DNA of 64,000 nt. Origin: Algibacillus agarilyticus (GTDB taxonomy: Bacteria > Pseudomonadota > Gammaproteobacteria > Enterobacterales > Alteromonadaceae). Location: assembly GCF_003286125.1 (NCBI RefSeq), contig NZ_QMED01000002.1, positions 124,001 to 188,000 on the forward strand. Direction: 5' to 3'. Position 1 is the first letter of the stretch; each line of letters begins with the position of its first letter. Below are positions 8,630-15,593 of this stretch, in pieces. Under the pieces are notes generated by a model. It saw only the letters and a program-made list of their open reading frames with translations. It was not told the DNA's origin and ran no database searches. Made by a program: the position numbers and the translations under genes.

Positions 8630-8686
8630 CAAGCAATTAAAGCGGGCGTTAACAGCCTCGGATTACGCGTAAATTAGAGTGAATTA

Positions 8687-9133
8687 ATGAAGCAAGAAAT
8701 ATTTTTAAAGGCTATTTGCGAGATCGCGAGAAAAGGAGTACCTACTGGCTTCACAGGTCTTGGTATTATATTAATAAACGAAGATATAGGAATGTTACCA
8801 ATTTCACCTCTTCTAAGTGAAGATGGCTTCTATACAGAAAATTTAGATGCTAAGGCTGTTGCCAATTTCCTGTTTTCTATTTCTAACATTAAAGATAAAA
8901 GACATGATGGGTTTCATGTTGTTAGTAGAGACTCTCGGCTCTTAAAAATATCACAATATTTTAGCCCCCTAATACCTAAAGGTTTTAATAAAACGGTATT
9001 TGATGTGGGTGCGAGATATCGCACAGCTCAATACGGCTCACTATATGAGAATGTAACGTCAATCATCGTTGTTAACCAAAAGGGAGAAGTTTCTATTGCA
9101 AAAAAGGGAGTTGTGGAGTTGATCGTTACATGA
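8687..9133 (+). CDS. DisA_N/DAC-like (diadenylate-cyclase-type) nucleotide cyclase
   Basis: A 148-residue stand-alone protein that matches the core of DAC domains in order. It has a strand GLGIILINE (24-32), HDG at 73-75 in RHDGFHVVSRDSRL (family: HDGAVII), GARYRTAQYGS at 108-118 (family: GTRHRAALGIS) and TSIIVVNQKGEVSIAKKG at 124-141 (family: LVIVVSEETGEISVAKNG). DAC enzymes join two ATP into c-di-AMP, which is rare in Gammaproteobacteria. Two positions differ from the canon: A to F after DG, and H to Y within RHR, so product or activity may be altered. There is no membrane helix or DisA-type DNA-binding part. It overlaps the effector gene at 9130 by ATGA, implying translational coupling. 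It is likely the signal synthase of a cyclic-nucleotide defence operon. Confidence 0.75.
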   Translation: MKQEIFLKAICEIARKGVPTGFTGLGIILINEDIGMLPISPLLSEDGFYTENLDAKAVANFLFSISNIKDKRHDGFHVVSRDSRLLKISQYFSPLIPKGFNKTVFDVGARYRTAQYGSLYENVTSIIVVNQKGEVSIAKKGVVELIVT

Positions 9134-9798
9134 ATCAAACAGAAGTAAAAATATTTGCGACCGGATCAATTGTAATTGGCGCTATCGTTTGGATCATTCC
9201 TTTTTTGTTCAGTAGTTTTGGGGTTCTCTCTCTTGAAAGCCTTAAATACATCAACTTAGGGATTACGATTGCTGGACTATTTTGGTTTTCATATTTTAAG
9301 TGGGCCTGGAAATGGGACTATATAAGAAAGCTTTTATATCGGCCAAACCTAAACGGAACATGGTTGGGTGAATTTGAATCTGATTGGACAAATGATCAGG
9401 GCCAAGTAAACCCACCCAAAAGGTTTGTTCTCGTTATTCGTCAGCACTGGTTTACTATATCTGTAAGAGCTTTCACAAACATACAAAAAACAGAATCGTA
9501 TGTGGAAACTCTGATGCTAGATGACAATAAGGGTACGAAGCTTCTTGCTTACCTATTTTCTGAAAAGCGCTCAAGAACTGGGGAGCATGGCTCAAGACAA
9601 GGAGCCGCGGAGTTAGATCTAGTAGAAACAGAAGTAAACAAGTTATTAGAAGGTCATTTTTGGACACAAGCGGGGACGCGTGGGTATATACGGGTAAAAC
9701 AAATATCTAGCAATGACCACATGGACTCTTTTGAGCAAGCAGAGAATAAGTGGACAGATAGTGGTTATTGGGAATCAATTCAGGGTAGCGACTGTTAA
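9130..9798 (+). CDS. Cap15-like 2TM-beta effector (S-2TMbeta family)
   Basis: A 222-residue protein with two transmembrane helices (about 9-30 and 41-58) followed by a beta-rich domain (about 73-192). The order of motifs matches CBASS effector Cap15 and related 2TMbeta proteins: LNGTWLGEFESDW (74-86), FVLVIRQHWFTISV (99-112), ESYVETLML (122-130), LLAYLFSE (138-145), GAAELDL (158-164) and LEGHFWTQAGTRGYIRV (173-189). In characterised members the barrel senses a cyclic dinucleotide and the helices disrupt the inner membrane to kill the infected cell. The ATGA overlap with the DAC-like gene strongly suggests that gene makes the ligand. The last 25 residues are unassigned. Confidence 0.78.
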   Translation: MNQTEVKIFATGSIVIGAIVWIIPFLFSSFGVLSLESLKYINLGITIAGLFWFSYFKWAWKWDYIRKLLYRPNLNGTWLGEFESDWTNDQGQVNPPKRFVLVIRQHWFTISVRAFTNIQKTESYVETLMLDDNKGTKLLAYLFSEKRSRTGEHGSRQGAAELDLVETEVNKLLEGHFWTQAGTRGYIRVKQISSNDHMDSFEQAENKWTDSGYWESIQGSDC

Positions 9799-9966
9799 TC
9801 GAATAGCCAAGGGTATCTACCCCTCAGCCCCCACAACACCCTGCATGCGGGGACACGCATGCGGGACAGGCACTAATAATACAACTTACTGTTGTGTAAT
9901 GTACTTCAAAAATAATCAGCTATTTTCTTCTGCGTATATCGTTTAGTTAGTTTTTTAATCGCACGT
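9799..9966. other. Gap with REP-like palindrome
   Basis: It contains GCATGCGGGGACACGCATGC around 9843-9862 and the 14-mer CATGCGGGACAGGC at 9858-9871, identical to 7869-7882. I see no gene or clear terminator. It separates the cyclase/effector operon from the convergent hipA. Confidence 0.5.
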
Positions 9967-11286
9967 TTAGATGGAAAGCCTTAAATTTTGGCTTATCTCT
10001 TTTATTAAGGGTTGAGGTACATCTTGTTCTAAGGCTAACTTATTCCATGTTGAAAGCACTTCAATCGTACTATCTAATATATTGTCGATTTTGCGCTTGC
10101 TGAAGATAGGACTGAGTTTTTCAAAGCTATAAAAATCAGCTCTAGTAAAGTTGTCTTGCTTGCCATTGAGTGTCATCCAATGTTTGCTGACCCAAAGACT
10201 GTCGGGTTTATAGCTATAGGCTAAATCGTAGGCAGGAGCCAATTGCCAATTATTTTCGGGATCAAGCATAAAGCCAAAGTTCTTAGCATGGTCATCGTGA
10301 TTTCTAGACACTACATTAAAGACCATTCGTTTAAATAGTTGAATAGCATCCTCAGGAGTCAAATTGAGCTTTCGCGCTGTACCAAGCAACTCGGCGTAAG
10401 AATATGAGCCTACTTGTTTGTAACTGACATGCTCTAGTCCGTTGAGTGTTTGCACATGTACTTTATCATTACCCTTACGATCAAATCGTTGTGTTATAAA
10501 ATGTCGGCGTTCACCTTCATTAAGCAAACGACAAGGCATCATGTCGATATCACATTTTTTTGCCATCAAGTGGTACACGTACTCCATCGCGCCATAACCT
10601 AATGGATCACCAAATGTCTCTTGGTTTTTATTGTGTTCGCTTACCCCATCAAACTTCATTAGGTAATGAGTAAACCCATCTGGTGCGTCTGTTTGGCCTG
10701 AGCGAACGCGATTAAAATCGTTGTTAAATGCCAATACTGCTTTTGGCCTTGCGCCACCAGCACTCATTCCTACAGACATAAGTGACATCATGGCTTCAGC
10801 ATCGTCCTGACCATCATTATTTAGATTTACATTAAACTGATCACGTTTATCTAAGACGTCTTGAGCAATTGAAACAAGTGATTCTATCTGAATAGGTTGG
10901 GAAGCATTCAGGTTTTTACGTCTAGTCGCGGGTACGTAGGTTAATGCACCCATTCCTCTCAGACCGGTATACTGTAATCGCTGTAGCGGGGTAATATCGC
11001 TTGTCGATTTACCTTTACTGGCTATCCACGCATTCATGACTGCATTACCAAAATCATCCGGTAATGAGTCTGCAATTAGCCCTGGCAGGCCTTTAAATGT
11101 TGAGTAATCTAAATCTGGAAATGAATATATTTTTTTACTCAAAGGCATTTTGAGTGGAGAAAGCTCAATACCGGTTTTAATAAAACTAGGGAAATATTCG
11201 AACACGCCAATTTGATTTTCTGGGTCATAACTTACAGCACCGACATCATAGTGTTTATATTTTACGGTTATGACTTCTTTTACCAT
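9967..11286 (-). CDS. hipA: HipA-type serine/threonine kinase toxin
   Basis: A 439-residue HipA family kinase. It has an N-terminal HipA_N-like region (FEYFPSFIKTGIELSPLKMP, GLPGLIADSLPDDFGN), the Gly-rich loop GGARPK (177-182), YLMKFDG (208-214), the catalytic motif SRNHDDHAKNFGF (327-339) with Asp332 as predicted catalytic base, and the metal-binding APAYDLAYS (350-358). E. coli HipA phosphorylates glutamyl-tRNA synthetase and causes dormancy; the target here cannot be read from sequence. The start overlaps the end of the HTH partner by seven bases, the usual antitoxin-first hipBA order. The gene ends in the AT-rich border of the accessory region. Confidence 0.9.
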   Translation of the reverse strand: MVKEVITVKYKHYDVGAVSYDPENQIGVFEYFPSFIKTGIELSPLKMPLSKKIYSFPDLDYSTFKGLPGLIADSLPDDFGNAVMNAWIASKGKSTSDITPLQRLQYTGLRGMGALTYVPATRRKNLNASQPIQIESLVSIAQDVLDKRDQFNVNLNNDGQDDAEAMMSLMSVGMSAGGARPKAVLAFNNDFNRVRSGQTDAPDGFTHYLMKFDGVSEHNKNQETFGDPLGYGAMEYVYHLMAKKCDIDMMPCRLLNEGERRHFITQRFDRKGNDKVHVQTLNGLEHVSYKQVGSYSYAELLGTARKLNLTPEDAIQLFKRMVFNVVSRNHDDHAKNFGFMLDPENNWQLAPAYDLAYSYKPDSLWVSKHWMTLNGKQDNFTRADFYSFEKLSPIFSKRKIDNILDSTIEVLSTWNKLALEQDVPQPLIKEISQNLRLSI

Positions 11287-11615
11287 GATGGCGTATCCTC
11301 ACTTTTAATTATTTTTTTACTCGTGCCTGTTGCTCGCTTACGCACTTTGCCTTGCAGCTTAGCAAGCTGAACGGGTGATATCTCTTGTTTAGGTATAAAT
11401 GAATTAAGTTGCTCTGTTAGTTCAAGCGCCACCAAGATAGCAACGATAGATTCAAGAGTTGACGTTCCTTTCTCGCTATTCGTTACTGCCTTAAGTGATA
11501 ATCCAGCTTTTTCAGCCAACTCTTTTTGTGTTAAGTCAGCATTAAGTCGAGCAACTTTAATTCTATCACCTAATTCAGTTGCAATGGCACTAGGTGTAGC
11601 CGCTCTAAACTCCAT
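11280..11615 (-). CDS. hipB: HipB-type HTH antitoxin/repressor
   Basis: About 111 residues from ATG 11615, chosen over an upstream ATG because it follows a strong ribosome-binding site (AGGGGTG) and leaves the operator region untranslated. It has an XRE/Cro-type helix-turn-helix at about residues 13-65 (LGDRIKVARLNADLTQKELA, then AGLSLKAVTNSEKGTSTLES). The basic tail (KLQGKVRKRATGTSKKI) may reach into HipA or DNA. It is predicted to neutralise HipA and to repress its own operon through the palindromes upstream. It overlaps hipA by seven bases. Confidence 0.85.
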   Translation of the reverse strand: MEFRAATPSAIATELGDRIKVARLNADLTQKELAEKAGLSLKAVTNSEKGTSTLESIVAILVALELTEQLNSFIPKQEISPVQLAKLQGKVRKRATGTSKKIIKSEDTPSW

Positions 11616-11660
11616 AAACACCCCTAAAAGATAATTTAAATTAGGTTTATTGCACATAAA

Positions 11661-11775
11661 ACCCTTAAAAGGAGTATTACACACAACGCAAAAAAAAACC
11701 AACAAAACCTTCATTAAAACCCTTTAAAGGGTTTTTAAGTCAACATACACACCTAAAACCACCTAAAAGGATTAT
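11661..11775 (-). promoter_or_regulatory. Series of CCTTTAAAGG-type palindromes, probable HipB operators
   Basis: A perfect 20-bp palindrome AAAACCCTTTAAAGGGTTTT lies at 11716-11735. Related sites ACCCTTAAAAGG (11661-11672), CACCTAAAACC (about 11750) and CACCTAAAAGGATT (about 11761) flank it, with another variant (CCCCTAAAAG) inside the hipB ribosome-binding region. Several spaced copies of one palindrome in front of hipB are what cooperative autorepression by HipBA would use. Confidence 0.6.
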
Positions 11776-11879
11776 TATGAATCATTTATTATATATCACC
11801 ACTGTGGTTATTAACGCTAAACACCAGCAGAACACTGGGGTCATATTTTTACGGTTGAAAACATCGCAAAACATCAAAC

Positions 11880-11930
11880 AAAAAGGCGGCTTACGTTTCA
11901 TGGGATCACAAAACGAAAACCGCCTTTTTT
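11880..11930 (-). terminator. Terminator of the FG-GAP lipoprotein gene
   Basis: AAAAGGCGG and CCGCCTTTTTT form the outer stem, with an inner CGTTT/AAACG pairing. T runs on both sides allow bidirectional use. It lies about 60 bases downstream of the stop codon at 11993. Confidence 0.75.
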
Positions 11931-11992
11931 AAACAAGCTTTATGCTTGTATTGTTATGCTTACGCTATTGAACTTACGCTATTAAACTTAGG

Positions 11993-14290
11993 TTATTGAG
12001 CTTTAGCGTTTTCACTTTTGTATAACGCATTGGCTTTTAATGCGCCAAATTTTACCACTTCGCCGTTGCGCCAGCGTATTTGGGCTGATTCAATTTGGCT
12101 ATCGTCACCTAAACCAAAATGCACAATATCGAGTAAACTTTGTGAGTGTACTTCACCGGCTGAACCCACGCGTTTTTGATATTCTTTACCTGAGGTTGTT
12201 TTAATCGAAACAACCGCTGAGTATGGGTCGATATTCGCTTTAGGGCTATAACCCACATCAAATAAGGCATAGTTACCTAAGTCAGTATTTTGATTTTTGT
12301 ATAACAACCAAGGCCCTTCTTCTTCGCTGCCATTTAGCATATCTATACGGCCATCATTATCAAAATCAAACGCTTGCCCCATATCGCCATGACCTGGATC
12401 GGTAGGTTCAAATGCCCCATGAGACGAGACAATATCAAAACGCCCTTCACCCGTATTTAATAACAGTAAATCAGCGATACGTTGTTTTAAAAAGCCATAA
12501 CGGTAAACGAATAAGTCTTCCCACCCATCATTATTAAAATCAGCATGCGTTACGCCCCAATTATTCCCCCCTAAAGGCAGGTTCCATTCTTTAGTACCAT
12601 CGATAAAATGATCGCCTTTATTAACCAAAAGAATATCTTGAATATTTCGGTTGTTGGGCTGCCAATCGTAATCAACATTGTTTAAACCGGTTAACGAGAA
12701 CGTTACCGTCCAATAAATATTACGATCACGTACCCATTCTGCTTGCCATTGGCCGTTACCTATATGGCCTATGTATAAGCCATTTACGTTACGCTCAGTT
12801 GGCCACCCTTGTGCTTGTGCTGGCGTTATATCCATTTCGATTGGTGCGGTTTTCATTTCTTCAGGCAATTGATTCGGTTGAAAACCTTTTGCTTTAACAA
12901 TTTTACGCGTTTTGTCTTTCCCTAAGAAAATAGCAAATCCATCGTTGTATTGACGGTAAGTTAATTCCATTTCTGATAATTTAACCGCACCATCGGCATC
13001 AAATGTCACCGCGGTTGCCCCTTTTTCACCGTCATCTCGAATATCTAACCGTTTTGTTTGCGGATTAAAATCAATTGATTTTCTAGATAACAAATAGTGT
13101 GTACGGCCGCCCGCTAAATAGATATCCAATAGCCCATCATTATTAACATCAACATCCGTTACCGCATTAAAGCCTACTTTGCCAATCAGCGAGGCCGGTA
13201 ATCGGGCTTTTGTCACATCGGTAAAGGTGAAATCACCGTTGCCTTGCCATAACGAAACAGGCGAGAATGCAACGAGATCGTCGATACCATCGTTATTAAA
13301 ATCAGTGACTAAAACACGCTCACCATCTGCATACTCAGCACCTTCTACGCGCTGTGCCGTAAATGTGCTGTCGCCATTATTTTTATAAAATAACTGCCTA
13401 GGCCCATCATAATTTGGGGTTTTAGCATTAAATAACGCTAAATCTAAATCACCATCAAGATCAAAATCAACCCAACGTGGAGAGCGCCCCCGAGCGGGTG
13501 TTAAAATGCCCGCCTCTGCTGATACTTTTACAAATTTTTGATTATCATTTCGCAACAATATATACGAGGTCGGGTTTGTACCATTAGCCCCGCCCTGCGC
13601 AACCATAATATCTAGATCGCCATCGGCATCATAATCACCAACCGACGAGCCATGAAAATCTAACGACCAACCAAATAAACGTTCAATATCAAGCGTGTGA
13701 TCATCGTTTTGCGTAACCAGTTGCGTCGGTACATGGTTATGATTGTTTAAAACAAAATCGTAATCACCATCGTTGTCAACGTCACCAATTGAAGGCCCGC
13801 CGTACTTATAACTGATCTCAGTTTCAAAATTGGCTTCTTTAGAGCGATTAGCAAAACGCGGTAAAGTCACATCGGTAATATCTTCAAATTGAATCGCATT
13901 TAAAGTGATGTCGGCACTGCGTCTAACAAACCGTAATGTGGTGTCGCCAATTGCTTCAAAATCAATTAATACATTAATTTTATGTTGGCCTTTAGTTGGC
14001 ACATTAAGGTTATCAACAACTAATTTATCACCTGCATATACGCTGATGTTGGCATAGCTTTTATCAATAGATAAATCTAACGTTAGCCGCTTTAACGTTG
14101 AGCCTTTTACAAGATAAGGCAGACTTAAATTGGTTGAATTAGTTAACACAAATGGCGATGCTAAAACGGCTGAAGTTTGTGTAACAGACGAGGCTGAATT
14201 GTTGAATAAAGATAATTCTTGGCTTGCGCAACTGGCTAATACACCACTTATGGCTACGCAGAGAACCGGAAATAATTTTTTTCTAAACAT
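11993..14290 (-). CDS. FG-GAP/VCBS repeat lipoprotein with ASPIC/UnbV C-terminus (CRTAC1-like)
   Basis: About 765 residues. The start is set at the second ATG (14290), which has GAGG eight bases upstream; the first (14299) sits on top of that site. MFRKKLFPVLCVAISGVLASC is a lipoprotein signal. A beta-sandwich of about 110 residues follows (FVLTNSTNLSLPYLVKG..., possibly carbohydrate-binding). Then come many Ca-binding FG-GAP blades (VGDYDADGDLDIMVA, VDFDLDGDLDLALF, VTDFNNDGIDDLVAF, VDVNNDGLLDIYLAGG, ADFNNDGWEDLFVYR, AFDFDNDGRIDMLNG), and finally an ASPIC/UnbV domain (SIKTTSGKEY...IRWRNGEVVKF). The propeller suggests binding of extracellular glycans or proteins. The neighbouring AraC and GH42-like genes imply a role in polysaccharide use. 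Confidence 0.82.
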   Translation of the reverse strand: MFRKKLFPVLCVAISGVLASCASQELSLFNNSASSVTQTSAVLASPFVLTNSTNLSLPYLVKGSTLKRLTLDLSIDKSYANISVYAGDKLVVDNLNVPTKGQHKINVLIDFEAIGDTTLRFVRRSADITLNAIQFEDITDVTLPRFANRSKEANFETEISYKYGGPSIGDVDNDGDYDFVLNNHNHVPTQLVTQNDDHTLDIERLFGWSLDFHGSSVGDYDADGDLDIMVAQGGANGTNPTSYILLRNDNQKFVKVSAEAGILTPARGRSPRWVDFDLDGDLDLALFNAKTPNYDGPRQLFYKNNGDSTFTAQRVEGAEYADGERVLVTDFNNDGIDDLVAFSPVSLWQGNGDFTFTDVTKARLPASLIGKVGFNAVTDVDVNNDGLLDIYLAGGRTHYLLSRKSIDFNPQTKRLDIRDDGEKGATAVTFDADGAVKLSEMELTYRQYNDGFAIFLGKDKTRKIVKAKGFQPNQLPEEMKTAPIEMDITPAQAQGWPTERNVNGLYIGHIGNGQWQAEWVRDRNIYWTVTFSLTGLNNVDYDWQPNNRNIQDILLVNKGDHFIDGTKEWNLPLGGNNWGVTHADFNNDGWEDLFVYRYGFLKQRIADLLLLNTGEGRFDIVSSHGAFEPTDPGHGDMGQAFDFDNDGRIDMLNGSEEEGPWLLYKNQNTDLGNYALFDVGYSPKANIDPYSAVVSIKTTSGKEYQKRVGSAGEVHSQSLLDIVHFGLGDDSQIESAQIRWRNGEVVKFGALKANALYKSENAKAQ

Positions 14291-14630
14291 CGTAAACATC
14301 CTCGAATAAATTGAATGAAAATTAATCTATCTAAGTGATTTACTAAAACAATGAAAATTATTATAAGTAACACTGCCACCACCAAGATAGTAAACAATTT
14401 ACAATATAAATCATTTCACAAGATATGTTTAGTGATAATTCATTAATTTTGTATTTAAATTAAAAGTAAAGGGCGTTTAATAGAGCACTGATTTTTATCT
14501 TTTTTGCATGCGCCACTATAATAAAGACCAAAGTCACTTTAAAATATTTCTATTGTGTTAGATGAATTAATAGTCAGATAACGTAAGAGAAAAGCATTCA
14601 GTCAATAGTAATTAAAACATCAGGTAATGC
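14291..14630. other. Divergent intergenic region between FG-GAP gene and AraC regulator
   Basis: About 340 bases of AT-rich DNA that must hold both promoters and presumably the AraC-type binding sites. I could not identify a convincing repeated operator by eye. Confidence 0.4.
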
Positions 14631-15461
14631 ATGACAGACGTTTGGCAAGATGTGCTCGAAATAGGAACAGAATGTAACGAGCGTTTTGTTGAGCGCGAAA
14701 AAGTACCCGAAATCGAAAACCTTAATATTGAAATATCGGGCATCTCTAATTTAGCAGGCCGCTATCAAGTCGGCCGCAGTAACCCTATATCGCATGACGT
14801 TATTTATAGCATCGAAGGTGCTATTGATATTGATACTGAGCAAGGTCACTTTACAATAGGGCCAGGCAACTTAATTACATTACCGGCACATAAGCCTTTT
14901 TTGATGACGCTAAACGCCCCCGCTTGGAATATGGTGTGGTTTCACTTAGATGATTGCCCACGTTGGAATAACCTGTGTGATCATCGACCCTTAAGTACCG
15001 CCTGCGAAAGCGGACGCCAGCTATATCATTTACTGAGTTTTATTTATTACGAACGCAATGCCAGTTTACGTAAACCCGCATTAAAGCAATTAGAATATTA
15101 CTTAGAAGAAACCCTTTGTGCGCCGTCTCCGGGCAGCTCTGAATCACATCGGATAAACCAGCTTATTCGCGACATAGAACGACGATTGCATTACGCTTGG
15201 ACAGTCGATGAGATGAGTGATTTAGTTCAATATTCATCACCACACTTACATCGGTTATTTCAAACGCATTTTGCTCGAAGCCCTATTCAGCATGTTATCT
15301 ATTTACGAATGGAGCGGGCTAAATATTTATTAACGCATACAAACTGGTCTATTGAACAAATAGCCGAGCAAGTGGGTTATCAAGACGTATTTAACTTTTC
15401 TAAACGTTTTAAAAAATCGATTGGTTTTCCGCCGGGTCAATTTCGTAAACAAAATAACTAA
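14631..15461 (+). CDS. AraC family transcriptional regulator (cupin sensor)
   Basis: A 276-residue regulator. The N-terminal AraC-type cupin sensor (about 40-115: HDVIYSIEGAIDIDTEQGHF, GPGNLITLPAHKPF, WNMVWFHLDD) precedes a two-helix-turn-helix DNA-binding domain (about 170-275) ending in the family signature IEQIAEQVGYQDVFNFSKRFKKSIGFPPGQFR. Such proteins sense sugars or other small ligands. It sits between the FG-GAP lipoprotein gene (divergent) and the GH42-like gene (convergent), so it is the likely controller of this carbohydrate locus. Confidence 0.9.
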   Translation: MTDVWQDVLEIGTECNERFVEREKVPEIENLNIEISGISNLAGRYQVGRSNPISHDVIYSIEGAIDIDTEQGHFTIGPGNLITLPAHKPFLMTLNAPAWNMVWFHLDDCPRWNNLCDHRPLSTACESGRQLYHLLSFIYYERNASLRKPALKQLEYYLEETLCAPSPGSSESHRINQLIRDIERRLHYAWTVDEMSDLVQYSSPHLHRLFQTHFARSPIQHVIYLRMERAKYLLTHTNWSIEQIAEQVGYQDVFNFSKRFKKSIGFPPGQFRKQNN

Positions 15462-15520
15462 TCTGAAGAGGCTACACACAAGCCTCATACAAAATGAATG
15501 AAGTTATTTAGCGCATAAAA

Positions 15521-15550
15521 AAGCCCTGCAATAAAAACATGCAAGGCTTT
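15521..15550. terminator. Bidirectional terminator between araC-type gene and GH gene
   Basis: AAGCCCTGCA and TGCAAGGCTT pair around ATAAAAACA with one mismatch. An A run before and T run after allow termination from both sides. Confidence 0.7.
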
Positions 15551-15551
15551 A

Positions 15552-15592
15552 ACTTAAACAATACCTAGCGATGAGCTAGGTATTGTTTAAGT
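15552..15592. repeat. Perfect 18-bp inverted repeat just after the GH stop codon
   Basis: ACTTAAACAATACCTAGC and its exact complement flank a 5-base loop (GATGA), one base beyond the stop of the gene at 15594. It would form a very stable mRNA 3' hairpin, stacked next to the terminator at 15521. It has no T tract of its own, so it may stabilise the GH mRNA. Confidence 0.7.
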
Positions 15593-15593
15593 A

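Noticed and set aside
9713-9946. 77-residue frame overlapping the end of the 2TM-beta gene
   Set aside because: Shadow frame in the coding sequence that continues through the REP-like palindrome; no ribosome-binding site.
11777-11930. Short plus-strand frame starting at ATG 11777 behind AAAAGGATT
   Set aside because: Its ribosome-binding-like sequence is part of the HipB operator array and the frame ends in the terminator hairpin; no protein-like features.
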